Part shown: piece after piece, positions 49,249 to 58,260 of the stretch
How positions within the stretch are numbered: position 1 is the stretch's first letter
How the letters are laid out: every line of letters starts with the position of its first letter
DNA from: Deinococcales bacterium
GTDB taxonomy: Bacteria; Deinococcota; Deinococci; Deinococcales; JAAFIG01
Length of the DNA: 64,000 nucleotides
NCBI GenBank assembly: GCA_025359505.1
Contig: JANYHH010000002.1
Span: forward strand, 1 to 64,000
Direction: 5' to 3'
Made by a program: the position numbers and the translations under genes
Notes under the pieces: generated by a model
The model's input: only the letters and a program-made list of their open reading frames with translations
Database searches by the model: none
Told to the model about the DNA's origin: nothing

Positions 49249-50187
49249 GTGCATCCAGAACTGATTGACCTGTTCGGTTTCAAAATCGCGTGGTATGGCG
49301 TGCTGATCACGGCCGGAATCGCGCTCGGCTTGGCAATCGCCACGAACATCGCCCGGCGACGCGGGTTGAACGAGCGCCTGCTCTCAGACATGACGATCTC
49401 CGCCATCGGCTGGGGCATTGTCGGGGCGCGGCTGTTTTACGTGCTGACTTCACCGCGCGAGTTTCAAGGCGCGAGTTTCTTGCAGCTCATCAACATTCGC
49501 GGCGGTGGTATCTCGATTCACGGCGGCGTGATCTTCGGCATTGCGGTGATCCTCTACTATCAGTGGCGCTACCGCATCAACTTCTACCGCTACGCCGACC
49601 TGATGGCTCCGGGGTTGGCGCTCGGCATCATCGGCGGGCGGCTCGGCAATTTCTTCAACGGCTCGGACACGATGGGGCGAAGCACCGGATTGCCGCTCGG
49701 CTTCACGTGGCCAGAGGTCGGTACGCCGATCCTCGGTGTGTTTCAGTCCGCCCGCAACTGGGTCGGGATGCCGGGCCTGTGCGTCACCAGCACCCAGACG
49801 TACGTCTCGAGCCTCTGCCCGGACGGTCAACTCGTGCGCGGGCCCGTGCATCTGACGCAGATTTACGGCGTGCTGATCGGCGTGGCGCTGCTCGTGGCTG
49901 CATTTTACTGGTTGCGCTCCAACCGTCCCGGCTGGGTTTTTTGGCAATTCATCCTCTGGTACAGCGTTTTGCGTGGCGCACTCGAGGAGACGTTCCGGCT
50001 CAATCCGCTGTGGTGGAAGGTCGTGCTGCTCGAGGGGCCCAATCAACCGGGGATCGGATTGTTCACCGCTACGCAACTTTTCAGCGTTCCGATTGCACTG
50101 CTGGCACTCTATATGCTCTGGCGGATCGGCCGTGCCCCACTCGAGTCTGGTAATGGGACACGAAGCTCAACCGAGGCAGTGGCGTGA
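49249..50187 (+). CDS. lgt: Prolipoprotein diacylglyceryl transferase
   Basis: 312 residues, GTG start three bases after lnt. The family motif GRLGNFFNGSDTMGRSTGLP, with the essential Arg and Asn, lies near residue 140, preceded by GGGISIHGGVIFG. Seven membrane helices. It attaches diacylglycerol to the lipobox Cys. Having lgt and lnt side by side, with lspA 14 kb away, means the whole lipoprotein pathway is encoded in this region. Confidence 0.94.
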   Translation: MHPELIDLFGFKIAWYGVLITAGIALGLAIATNIARRRGLNERLLSDMTISAIGWGIVGARLFYVLTSPREFQGASFLQLINIRGGGISIHGGVIFGIAVILYYQWRYRINFYRYADLMAPGLALGIIGGRLGNFFNGSDTMGRSTGLPLGFTWPEVGTPILGVFQSARNWVGMPGLCVTSTQTYVSSLCPDGQLVRGPVHLTQIYGVLIGVALLVAAFYWLRSNRPGWVFWQFILWYSVLRGALEETFRLNPLWWKVVLLEGPNQPGIGLFTATQLFSVPIALLALYMLWRIGRAPLESGNGTRSSTEAVA

Positions 50188-50879
50188 ACGTGACGGTTTG
50201 GCTGGCCATGCTCGCGGGCGGCTTCTCGTTTTTGTCGCCGTGCGTGCTGCCGCTCGTGCCCTCGTACCTCTCGGTGGTCGCGGCAGGTGGCTCGAGGCGC
50301 ATGGTGCTGCGCAACGCGCTGGGGTTCGTGCTGGGGTTCTCGCTGATCTTTCTCGTGTTGGGTGCTTCGCTGGGCTTGCTCGGTCAGGCACTGCGCGAGT
50401 ACCGGGGCGTCGTTACAACGATTGGTGGCGGCTTCGTGGTGCTGTTCGGGTTGCAGATGCTTGGCGCATTGCGCCTGCCGTGGCTCGGCAGCGGCTGGGC
50501 GGGGATTAACCTCGAGCGCTACGGTGTGGCCGCCCCCATCGCCATCGGTGCGGCCTTCGCCACCGGTTGGACGCCGTGCATTGGGCCGATCCTCGGCACG
50601 ATTCTGACGCTGGCCACGGGAGCTGGAGATGCGGCGCAGGGGATCGGGTTGCTGATGGCGTACAACCTCGGGTTGGCGATTCCGTTTCTGCTGACCGCGT
50701 TTGCCGCCACGCCCGTGCTGGCGTGGGCGCGACGCCACCGTAATGCCCACCTGTGGTTCAATCGCGTGGCGGGCGCGGTGATGGTGGTGATGGGACTGCT
50801 GGTGGTCACGAACACGATGACCGCGCTGAACGGCTACCTGATTCAGATCACGCCCGCGTGGCTATGGCAGCGGCTATGA
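50184..50879 (+). CDS. CcdA/DsbD-type thiol-reductant membrane carrier
   Basis: 231 residues, GTG overlapping the lgt stop. Six helices with the two redox cysteines FLSPCVLPLVPSYLS (TM1) and ATGWTPCIGPILG (TM4). It moves electrons from cytosolic thioredoxin to periplasmic TlpA-like proteins. Perfectly placed to feed the TlpA at 47180 and the fusion protein at 43635. Confidence 0.93.
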   Translation: MNVTVWLAMLAGGFSFLSPCVLPLVPSYLSVVAAGGSRRMVLRNALGFVLGFSLIFLVLGASLGLLGQALREYRGVVTTIGGGFVVLFGLQMLGALRLPWLGSGWAGINLERYGVAAPIAIGAAFATGWTPCIGPILGTILTLATGAGDAAQGIGLLMAYNLGLAIPFLLTAFAATPVLAWARRHRNAHLWFNRVAGAVMVVMGLLVVTNTMTALNGYLIQITPAWLWQRL

Positions 50880-52168
50880 GCCACATGGAGGCAGCACCCG
50901 TGAACGACGCACTGACCAACCTGCTCGAGCGCTGGCGGGCCGACCCCGGCAGCACCTACAACACGTGGTTTCTGTGGGAGCAGCGCTTGAAGAACTTCCG
51001 CTCGATCCGGCGCGGTTTGGAAACAGTCGTGCAAGAGATCAAAGCGGGCACGTTCGGGTCGCAGTACCGTGGCTCGTCGCTCGAGACGGTCGTGCATTCC
51101 ATCGCCGAGCAGCGCCAGATGTTCAGGGGCGCGGATCACGCGTTTTTGTGGAAACCCAAGTTGCGAATACCAGACATTTACGAAAACCGAGGAAATCAGC
51201 TCGCCTTCGCGCATTTTCTGGACACCTGCGCTTGTTGTGACAGGGAGTCGGAAGTGCTAGGCGCGATTCGACAACTCGATAGCCACGCGATCAAAGGTTT
51301 GGGGCCAGCCGCCGCCAACCCGCTGTATTTCCTGCACCCGACGCTCGTCGTGCCGTTCAACACCGCCATCGTGAATGGTTATAACGCGCTGACCGGCGCG
51401 AAGGTCAAGCTCGGGCGCTGGTCGGAGTACCTGGCGATGCGCGAAGGGGTACTGCGCTTCAACGCGCAGCACCGCCACCTGCTCTCGAACGACTTCGGAG
51501 CTGTTGCCGGGCTGCTGTTCGACATCGGCAGCGGGCGCTACGCGCCGCCGCCCTCGAGCGACGCGCCCGATGCCCGCGCCACGTGGGAGGCAGACCTCGA
51601 GCGGGTGCGCTTGGCGGGCGCGAGTGAAAAGCAACTCGAGGCGAGCCGCGATGTGGATCGCTCGCACAGCGAGGTGCAGGGCTGGCTGCGCGACCTCGGA
51701 CTGGCGCTGGGGTTCGCGGTCTGGATCGCCAGCAACGACCGCAACCGTTCATACGCCACCGGCAAACTCAGCGATGGTTGCCTGACGGTACTGCCCGACT
51801 GGATCGCCGCGCAGCCCGGAGCCGATGCGGTGCGGCTGATCGATGTGCTGTGGCTCGAGCCGGACGGTTCGGGCGTCGCAGCCGCGTTTGAGGTTGAACA
51901 CAGCACGTCGATTTACTCGGGGATCGTGCGGATGCTGGATTTGGCGCTCGGTGCGCCCGAGCGGGCCGTGCGCGGGCTGTACCTCGTCGCGCCCGATAAG
52001 CGCGAAGCCGAGGTGCGCGAGCAACTGGGTCGCCCGGCATTCTCGCAGGTGCGTCACCTCGGCGTGCGTTACCTGCCCTACGGTGAACTCGAGCGCAACC
52101 GCGAGGCGATGGCGCGATTCGGTCAGGGACTTAAGGCGATTGAAGCGGTCTCAAAGCAGTTGGTGTGA
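50876..52168 (+). CDS. Predicted PD-(D/E)XK nuclease-like protein
   Basis: About 430 residues, ATG overlapping the ccdA stop. The N-terminal ~240 residues are helical (LKNFRSIRRGLETVVQEIKA, ...HAIKGLGPAAANPLYFLHPT, reminiscent of helix-hairpin-helix). The C-terminal ~150 residues contain IDVLWLEPDGSGVAAAFEVE followed by HSTSIYSGIVRMLDLAL. The D..W...G....FEVEHSTSIYSGI block resembles restriction-endonuclease-like domains. Soluble and cytosolic. It is out of place among envelope redox genes. It could be a defence or repair nuclease, or a regulator. Confidence 0.65.
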   Translation: MSHMEAAPVNDALTNLLERWRADPGSTYNTWFLWEQRLKNFRSIRRGLETVVQEIKAGTFGSQYRGSSLETVVHSIAEQRQMFRGADHAFLWKPKLRIPDIYENRGNQLAFAHFLDTCACCDRESEVLGAIRQLDSHAIKGLGPAAANPLYFLHPTLVVPFNTAIVNGYNALTGAKVKLGRWSEYLAMREGVLRFNAQHRHLLSNDFGAVAGLLFDIGSGRYAPPPSSDAPDARATWEADLERVRLAGASEKQLEASRDVDRSHSEVQGWLRDLGLALGFAVWIASNDRNRSYATGKLSDGCLTVLPDWIAAQPGADAVRLIDVLWLEPDGSGVAAAFEVEHSTSIYSGIVRMLDLALGAPERAVRGLYLVAPDKREAEVREQLGRPAFSQVRHLGVRYLPYGELERNREAMARFGQGLKAIEAVSKQLV

Positions 52169-52178
52169 AGGAGTGCGT

Positions 52179-53198
52179 ATGAATCCAGATTCGCAAAATC
52201 AAGCCAAAAACCAAACCCCCACCCCAAGGCGGCAACCCAGTTTCACGCTTGTATTTTTCATCATTGTTGGACTGGCGCTCGGCGTGTTCGCGTGGCAATC
52301 GTTGACGCCGCGCACGACGAATGGCGCGATGCCGGGCATGGACATGTCGGGCGCGAACACAGCGACACCGCCAGCGGCAACTCAAAGCGACTTGAGCATG
52401 GCGGGCATGGACATGGGTGGCAACTCGGGTGCGGCGCAGACGGCCAGCGCCCCGAGCAAGCTCGCCATACTCGAGGGTGACCTGCACGCGCTGATGGTGG
52501 CGAGCGACGGGCGTCTGTTCTACGGTCAGCACGCGGGCGTGCAGGTCTCCAAGGATGGCGGCACGACGTGGAGTGCGCCAAGCGGGGGCGGTGACGCGAT
52601 GGGCATGGGCGGCGCGGGCGACAAGCTCTACCTCGCGGGTCACGATTTCTTTTCGGTCAGCAGCGATGGTGGCGCGTCTTGGCGCAACGCAGGCTTCGGC
52701 AATCTGCCCGGTACGGACATTCACGGCTTCGCGGTCGCGCCGAACGGCTGGCTGTACGCCAACCTCGCTGGCAAGGGGCTGTACCGCTCGACCGATGGTG
52801 GCGCGATCTGGACGGCCGTGACGCAAGCCACGATGAGCGCCATGACCTTGCAAGCCACGACGGGCAGCCCGGTGACCCTCTACGCCAACGCCCTCGATCA
52901 AGGGGTCATTCGCAGCCAAGACGGTGGGCGCACGTGGCAACCGTTGACGGCGGCGCTCGACGGGCGTGCCTCGAGCTTCGCAGTTGAACCGCAAAGCGGC
53001 GCACTGCTGGTCGCCACGGGTGAAGGCAAACTCCTGCGCTCTGACAGCAACGGCGACGCGTGGACGGCGCTGAATGCCCCTGAAGCGTTAGCGCTGCTGG
53101 CTGTTTCGCCAAGGAACGCGAAGCTGCTCTACGCGGTTGGCGGCAGCGGTCAGGCGTACCGCAGCAGCGATGGCGGTCAGACGTGGAACGGTCGCTGA
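52179..53198 (+). CDS. Asp-box/sialidase-like beta-propeller protein (F510_1955-like)
   Basis: 339 residues from the ATG at 52179 (GGAG upstream). A transmembrane anchor (LVFFIIVGLALGVFAWQSL) is followed by a Met/Gly/Asp linker (GAMPGMDMSG, MAGMDMGG) and repeated BNR/Asp boxes: SKDGGTTWS, SSDGGASWR, STDGGAIWT, SQDGGRTWQ, SSDGGQTWN. The Met-rich linker may bind copper. Such propellers occur near copper and multicopper-oxidase genes, and glycosidase activity is not implied. Confidence 0.8.
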   Translation: MNPDSQNQAKNQTPTPRRQPSFTLVFFIIVGLALGVFAWQSLTPRTTNGAMPGMDMSGANTATPPAATQSDLSMAGMDMGGNSGAAQTASAPSKLAILEGDLHALMVASDGRLFYGQHAGVQVSKDGGTTWSAPSGGGDAMGMGGAGDKLYLAGHDFFSVSSDGGASWRNAGFGNLPGTDIHGFAVAPNGWLYANLAGKGLYRSTDGGAIWTAVTQATMSAMTLQATTGSPVTLYANALDQGVIRSQDGGRTWQPLTAALDGRASSFAVEPQSGALLVATGEGKLLRSDSNGDAWTALNAPEALALLAVSPRNAKLLYAVGGSGQAYRSSDGGQTWNGR

Positions 53199-53279
53199 AC
53201 GCGTGCCACACCAGCCACGTTGCACTGTGAGAACGAACAAGCTCGAGACCCGAGTGCCGCGCTCTAGGAAAGGCTGAAC

Positions 53280-54158
53280 GTGGCGCAACCCACGGCTCGA
53301 GGGGAACGTTTCCAGCGCACGGTCTGGATTGGGCTGCTGTTGCTGAGTGCGGTGGTGGTTTTGAATTGGGCCAGCGTCCTGCCGGTGCTGCGCGGTCTCG
53401 CGTCGCAACTGTACGGCTTAGGTGGCAGTTTGTACGCGCTGATCGGTCAGCCACTGAACGAGATGCGGCTGGCGCTCGGCACGAACCCGTTCGCGCCGCT
53501 GCTACTCGGCATCATGGGGGCGACCGCGCCGTGCCAGCTTTCGACGGGCGCAATCAGCCTTGCCTACGTCGCTCGAGACCGGCGCGACGGCGGGGCGCTG
53601 CAACGCGCCCTCGCGTACACGGCGGCGCGGGTGCTATTTTACGGTGTGGTCGGCGGCGCGGTCGTCGTATTGCTCGGCGGCACAGGTGGCACGGTGGAGG
53701 CTCCCGGCGAGTTTTTCACTGGCGTGCGGCGTGTGCTGGGGCCACTGACATTGCTGGCGGGACTCGTGACGCTCGGCGTGATCCGAGTGCGCTTTCAGAT
53801 CGGTGACGCCCTCGGCGCTCGGGTGCGGAACTTCGGCGAGGCTCGAGGTGGACTGGTCGGGGCGTTCGCGCTGGGGTTGGCGTTCAGTCTGGCGTTCTGC
53901 CCGACGCTGTTCCTTCTGTTTTTCGGGGCGACATTGCCGCTAGCCGCGCAATCCCCGCTCGGCTGGGTTTTTCCGGCCCTGTTCGCGCTTGGCATGAGCC
54001 TGCCGATCCTGATGCTCGCGGCGCTCGTGCCGGGTGGTGAGGAACGGCGCGGCGCGATGCGCGTCCTACGCGGTTGGCATCGCTTCGCTACTCCGGTGGC
54101 TGGTGCGGTGTTCGTGCTGGTCGGGTTGTACGACGTGCTCGTGTACTGGTTTTTGTAA
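53280..54158 (+). CDS. CcdA/TauE-like membrane protein
   Basis: 292 residues, GTG start. An N-terminal single helix is followed by a six-helix DsbD/CcdA-like core. Single cysteines lie at IMGATAPCQLSTGAI and AFSLAFCPTLFLLFF, the positions of the CcdA redox pair, so a reductant carrier or metal (mercury/copper-type) transport role is likely. It is the second such protein after 50184, so two parallel reductant routes may serve different partners. Confidence 0.8.
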   Translation: MAQPTARGERFQRTVWIGLLLLSAVVVLNWASVLPVLRGLASQLYGLGGSLYALIGQPLNEMRLALGTNPFAPLLLGIMGATAPCQLSTGAISLAYVARDRRDGGALQRALAYTAARVLFYGVVGGAVVVLLGGTGGTVEAPGEFFTGVRRVLGPLTLLAGLVTLGVIRVRFQIGDALGARVRNFGEARGGLVGAFALGLAFSLAFCPTLFLLFFGATLPLAAQSPLGWVFPALFALGMSLPILMLAALVPGGEERRGAMRVLRGWHRFATPVAGAVFVLVGLYDVLVYWFL

Positions 54159-54200
54159 CAGCGGTGATTCAAAGCGACCAACCATTTTCAAGGAGACCCG

Positions 54201-54773
54201 ATGCAACCCATAGAGTCTGTCCCGCGCCGCATCACCCCACCCGTGCTGATTCTAGTTGGCGTCGCTGCTCTGATCGGCGTCGCGCTCGCCGTGCGGGCCG
54301 CGAACCGCGCCGCCAGCGAAGCCCCCATCGCCGAGGTTAAAGTTTCATTGAGCGCACTGGCTCGAGATCACCGCGATGACCCACTGACCTACCCCGAGCA
54401 GCCGCCCGTCGGCGGGGTTCACAACGGCGCGTGGATCAACTGCGGGATTTACAAGCAGCAGGTCGCCACGGAATCAGCCGTGCATTCGCTTGAGCATGGC
54501 GCGGTTTGGATCAGTTACAACCCAAACCTCAGCGCGGCTGACATCGCCACGCTGCGCGAAGCCGTGCGCGACCACCCGTACACGCTGCTCGCCCCGGCCC
54601 GCTATGGAACACTTGCAACACCGGTCGCGGCGGTCGCTTGGGGCACGCGCTTGAACCTGCCGAGCGCCAACGACCCGCGCTTGGTGCGCTTCATCGCTCG
54701 TTACTCGAGCGGCGCTCAAACACCCGAGCCGGGTGCAGCCTGCACGGGCGGGGTCGGAACGCCCAATGGGTAA
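54201..54773 (+). CDS. DUF3105 family membrane-anchored protein
   Basis: 190 residues with an N-terminal helix (LILVGVAALIGVALAVRAA). The DUF3105 core is TYPEQPPVGGVHNGAWINCG and VATESAVHSLEHGAVWISYN, with conserved His and Cys residues that may bind a metal. Function unknown; family members cluster with copper genes. GGAG lies upstream of the ATG. The next gene starts inside its last codons. Confidence 0.88.
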   Translation: MQPIESVPRRITPPVLILVGVAALIGVALAVRAANRAASEAPIAEVKVSLSALARDHRDDPLTYPEQPPVGGVHNGAWINCGIYKQQVATESAVHSLEHGAVWISYNPNLSAADIATLREAVRDHPYTLLAPARYGTLATPVAAVAWGTRLNLPSANDPRLVRFIARYSSGAQTPEPGAACTGGVGTPNG

Positions 54774-55842
54774 GCGAATACTGATTGTCCTCATCACGCT
54801 GCTGATCTCGAGCGGCGCACACGCGGCGACGATCCTCGAGACCCGCGATTCGCTCGCCTCAGCCCGCCTGAGCGGTGTGACGCTCGAGCAATCCCGCTGG
54901 CTGCGGGCGACGCTGACGCCGGGCAGTCGCACGGGAGTAATCGAGACGGCCGCGATTTCCCAGCCAGCATTTGACCGCGCCGTCGTATCGTGGAACGCGC
55001 TGACGCCCACGGGCGCTGCGCTCGAGATCGCCGTTCGCGCCCGCATCGGCTCGCGTTGGACGCGCTATTACCGCGTGGCGCGGTGGTCGTCCGACCCGCT
55101 GCTCGAGCGCCGCTCGTTCGCGGAAGAGCGCGATGCGGATGGATTTCTCGACACCGACACACTGAAGTTGACCCGCCCCGGTAACGCCGTGCAAATTCGC
55201 GTGACCCTCGAGGCAACCGCTGCCACGCCGACCCTGACTCGGCTGGCGGTGACAAGCTTCTCATCCCGAACCGCCTATAACGCCGTGGACGCGGAGTCTG
55301 ACCGCCGCGCTTGGGGGATGGACATCGCCGTTCCGGTGCGCTCGCAGATGATTTACCCGAAGGGTAGCGAGGTCTGGTGTTCACCGACGACGATGACGAT
55401 GCTGCTCGAGTTTTGGGGCGCGAGGCTTGGACGACCGCTCGCTGACACTGTGCCAAGTGCGGTCGGCGCGATCTGGGATCCCGTCTACGATGGAGGCGGC
55501 AACTGGTCGCTCAACACCGCCTACGCGGGCGGCAAGGGCTTGCGGGCTTACGTGGATCGACTCTCGAGCCTCAGTGCTGCTGAAAGCTACATCCGGCGCG
55601 GTGTGCCACTGGTCGTGTCCATCGCGTGGAAACTGGGTGAACTGCGCGGCGCGAAGTTGCCGCGCTCGAACGGTCACGTGCTGCTGCTGCGCGGCTTTAC
55701 GAAATCCGGTGATCCGATCACCAACGATCCGGCCGGAAAAACAGAATCTGCCAAAGATATTGTCACCGTCTATGACCGCGCCGAGTTCGAGCGGGCGTGG
55801 TTCGGGCATTCCGGTGGCGTGGTTTACGTGATTGGTCCCTAA
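54766..55842 (+). CDS. Secreted C39-like cysteine peptidase
   Basis: 358 residues from MGKRILIVLITLLISSGAHA (signal peptide), overlapping the previous gene by 8 bp. The C-terminal half has the papain-like C39 catalytic Cys in YPKGSEVWCSPTTMTMLLEF and the His/Asp in KLPRSNGHVLLLRGFTKSGD followed by ITNDPA. The N-terminal ~180 residues are beta-rich (LEIAVRARIGSRWTRYYRVA). It is not attached to an ABC exporter, so a free periplasmic peptidase. Confidence 0.82.
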   Translation: MGKRILIVLITLLISSGAHAATILETRDSLASARLSGVTLEQSRWLRATLTPGSRTGVIETAAISQPAFDRAVVSWNALTPTGAALEIAVRARIGSRWTRYYRVARWSSDPLLERRSFAEERDADGFLDTDTLKLTRPGNAVQIRVTLEATAATPTLTRLAVTSFSSRTAYNAVDAESDRRAWGMDIAVPVRSQMIYPKGSEVWCSPTTMTMLLEFWGARLGRPLADTVPSAVGAIWDPVYDGGGNWSLNTAYAGGKGLRAYVDRLSSLSAAESYIRRGVPLVVSIAWKLGELRGAKLPRSNGHVLLLRGFTKSGDPITNDPAGKTESAKDIVTVYDRAEFERAWFGHSGGVVYVIGP

Positions 55843-55844
55843 AC

Positions 55845-56939
55845 GTGAATGCACGGCTCGAGGTGGGAGCAGTTGGACAGCGCCGACGTGCGCTGGTCTG
55901 GCGTGTACTTTTGTTACTGGCTGTGACCGCAGGATTGTGGATCGCCTCGCGTTCAACTGCGCCGCGCTTGACAACGCAAAACGAATTAAACACAGTCTCA
56001 GTCGCGGGCGCACTCGAGTCCGTTGTGAAAATCGCCGCTCGGTCACCGCCCGAACTCGTCGCGCCCGGTCAAAGTCCTTCCGAGACGGGCAGCGGCTTCT
56101 TCGTGGCTCGAGGTTTGATCGTCACGAACGCCCACGTCATCAGCGGTGCGGTGACGCTTCGCGTCACCCTCAGAGACGGCCGCGAGTTGCCCGCAGTGGT
56201 CGTCGGCGTGGACGGTGGCTATGACCTCGCGTTGTTGCGTGTAAGTACCAATGAGATCGCACCACTTGAATTTGCGACCACCAATCAAAGTGGGCAAAAG
56301 GTCATCGTGCTGGGCGAACCGCTTGGCTACCGCAATTTTGTCGCGGTCGGGACGCTCAGCAGCGTTTCATACGTTGCTCAGGACAACGCCGACGGCATCG
56401 GCTCGGAATTGCCGCAACTGATGCTGACCGACGCGCAGGTGTTGCCCGGCAACTCGGGTGGGCCGGCGCTCGACTCGAGCGGACGGGTGCTGGGCGTGGT
56501 CGCCGCGCAGTTTCGGAGCAACTCGAGCGGTGAACGCGCGTATGGCTTGGCGATTCCGTACTGGTTAGCCCAAACGGCCATCCGCGATCTCGAGCAGTTC
56601 GGACGTCCGCGACGCGCCTCGCTTGGCGTGCGCCTGTTGGATGCTGCCGACCTTAGCCCGTTGACCCTCGAGACGCTGAAACTGGATTCGGCTCGAGGGG
56701 CCCTGATCTTGAGCGTTGAACCGGAATCGGTGGCTGAACGCGCCGGGCTGCGCGGCTCGGACACGGATGAAAGCGGTCGGCTCAGTCAGCTCGGGGATGT
56801 CATCGTCGAGTTGAACGCTGTGCCGATTCGCGGTCAGGAAAGCTTGCTGCAAGCGCTGAGCCGTGTCCGCATCGGGCAAACCGTGACGCTGACCATTCTG
56901 CGTCGGGGTAAGTTGCTGCCCCTGCGAGTGACGCTGTGA
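55845..56939 (+). CDS. HtrA-like serine protease with PDZ domain
   Basis: 364 residues from the GTG at 55845. An N-terminal membrane anchor (VWRVLLLLAVTAGLWIASR) is followed by a trypsin-like domain with the triad His in VTNAHVISGAV, Asp in GYDLALLRV and Ser in LPGNSGGPALD. The C-terminal PDZ domain carries SVAERAGLRGSD...GDVIVELNAVPI. A periplasmic quality-control protease. It overlaps the LuxR gene (GTGA). Confidence 0.9.
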   Translation: MNARLEVGAVGQRRRALVWRVLLLLAVTAGLWIASRSTAPRLTTQNELNTVSVAGALESVVKIAARSPPELVAPGQSPSETGSGFFVARGLIVTNAHVISGAVTLRVTLRDGRELPAVVVGVDGGYDLALLRVSTNEIAPLEFATTNQSGQKVIVLGEPLGYRNFVAVGTLSSVSYVAQDNADGIGSELPQLMLTDAQVLPGNSGGPALDSSGRVLGVVAAQFRSNSSGERAYGLAIPYWLAQTAIRDLEQFGRPRRASLGVRLLDAADLSPLTLETLKLDSARGALILSVEPESVAERAGLRGSDTDESGRLSQLGDVIVELNAVPIRGQESLLQALSRVRIGQTVTLTILRRGKLLPLRVTL

Positions 56940-57550
56940 GCGCCGATGATCTCGGTCAGCTTGCACAGGCGCGAATCGCGCCCAGTCATGCGGCGCGAGG
57001 TTCGCCTGCAATCGACATTGAACTGCATTGCTCAGCGGCAGAGCGGCGCTCGCTCGAGCTGGAGTTGCAGCGCGGGGGTTGCGCGTTGACGAGCGGCGCG
57101 GACATCGTGGTAATGATCGATCCTCGAGCCGCTGGCGTTCGCACGGCGCTCTCGCGCATCAACGAACGTCACGTGGTGGCCGTAACAGCGAATCCCTGCC
57201 CCGAGTACCGCTTAGATTTCTGCACGCAGCACCGTCAATCGACGCTGCTTGCCAGCCGTGACCCTGACGAGATCGTGCAAGCCATACGGAGGTTGCATGA
57301 CAACCCCAATCAACCCGCGCCGACGCTCGAATCTCTTTCACCGCGCGAGCGAAGCGTGTTGTACGGCGTGGCGCTCGGCTGGTCAGACCACCTGATCGGT
57401 GAGAATTTAAGCATCAAAAGCACGGTCGTGCGAAACCACGTCAGCGCGGTGATGAAGAAACTGCGAGCCGCACACCCCGAGTTGCGACTGGACTCGAGGT
57501 TGCGACTCGCGCTGTACTACTGGGGGTACTGGAGGTGGCTCAGGCGCTGA
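56936..57550 (+). CDS. LuxR/GerE-type regulator with degenerate receiver
   Basis: 204 residues, GTG start. The C-terminal HTH shows LSPRERSVLYGVALGWSDHL followed by LSIKSTVVRNHVSAVMKKLR, a good GerE motif. The N-terminal ~115 residues resemble a receiver domain that has lost its phosphorylation site (ADIVVMIDPRAAGV is the nearest strand). Probably a stand-alone regulator coupled to the htrA-like gene. Confidence 0.78.
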   Translation: MSADDLGQLAQARIAPSHAARGSPAIDIELHCSAAERRSLELELQRGGCALTSGADIVVMIDPRAAGVRTALSRINERHVVAVTANPCPEYRLDFCTQHRQSTLLASRDPDEIVQAIRRLHDNPNQPAPTLESLSPRERSVLYGVALGWSDHLIGENLSIKSTVVRNHVSAVMKKLRAAHPELRLDSRLRLALYYWGYWRWLRR

Positions 57551-57593
57551 GGGTGAAGTGCAACTCCGTTCATTCGAGCGCTGACCGCTCGCG

Positions 57594-58184
57594 TTACTTC
57601 AGCCAAGCCTTGAATTGCTTGATTTCTTTGGATTGCGCGTTGATGACCGCTTGCGCGAACTTTTTCAGTTCGGGTTTATTGGCTTTTTTCAAAGCGTCTT
57701 GGCCCATCATCACGGCCATTTCGTGATGCGCGGTCATGCCCTCCAAGAAGCTCTGATCAATCGGCATGCTCATCCCCGCCATCGGAGCCATGCCAGACTT
57801 GGTGTCCTGCATCATCTGTGCATTGTCCTCGCGCATCAACGCCATCTGCTTCACGTCAGGCTTAGCGTTGTACCAAGTTTTCAGCCAACCCTCGAGCTGC
57901 TTGATCTCCTTGGTCTGATCGTTGATGATCGTTTGCGCGGCTTTTTTGACCTCAGCCCGCTCGCAGGCCTTGACGCAGTCTTGGGCCATGACGAGTGCGC
58001 CCTTGTGATGCTCGATCATCTGCGACATCCAGGCGATGTCGTAGGTCTTGCCGCTGAGTTTCTTGAGGGCATCGCTAGCTTTCGTGCCCATGCTGCCCAT
58101 GTTCATGCCTGTCATCTGTGCGGAGGCCGCACCGAGCGCGAGACCTGCAATGCCGACCATCAGCCATTTGGTAAATGTTTTCAT
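57594..58184 (-). CDS. DUF305 secreted protein (tandem ferritin-like copper-associated)
   Basis: 196 residues with signal peptide MKTFTKWLMVGIAGLALGAA. Two DUF305 halves: MSQMIEHHKGALVMAQDCVK (residues ~55-75) and MTAHHEMAVMMGQDALKKAN (residues ~150-170). The HH/M residues are the likely metal ligands. DUF305 proteins are common in copper operons. The TGTAAAGCC repeat upstream (58209-58230) may place it in the two-component regulon. Confidence 0.9.
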   Translation of the reverse strand: MKTFTKWLMVGIAGLALGAASAQMTGMNMGSMGTKASDALKKLSGKTYDIAWMSQMIEHHKGALVMAQDCVKACERAEVKKAAQTIINDQTKEIKQLEGWLKTWYNAKPDVKQMALMREDNAQMMQDTKSGMAPMAGMSMPIDQSFLEGMTAHHEMAVMMGQDALKKANKPELKKFAQAVINAQSKEIKQFKAWLK

Positions 58185-58208
58185 ACGCCGGTGATTATGC
58201 TCGTGGAT

Positions 58209-58230
58209 TGTAAAGCCCGTATAAGGCTGA
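58209..58230 (-). promoter_or_regulatory. Direct-repeat site upstream of the DUF305 gene
   Basis: TGTAAAGCCCG is followed 11 bp later by TATAAGGCTGA on the plus strand. These read as degenerate head-to-tail copies of the GGCTTTACA motif, 25 bp before the DUF305 start. Confidence 0.45.
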
Positions 58231-58260
58231 ACAGCACAGGGTCACGTTTGAAGGTGAGGT

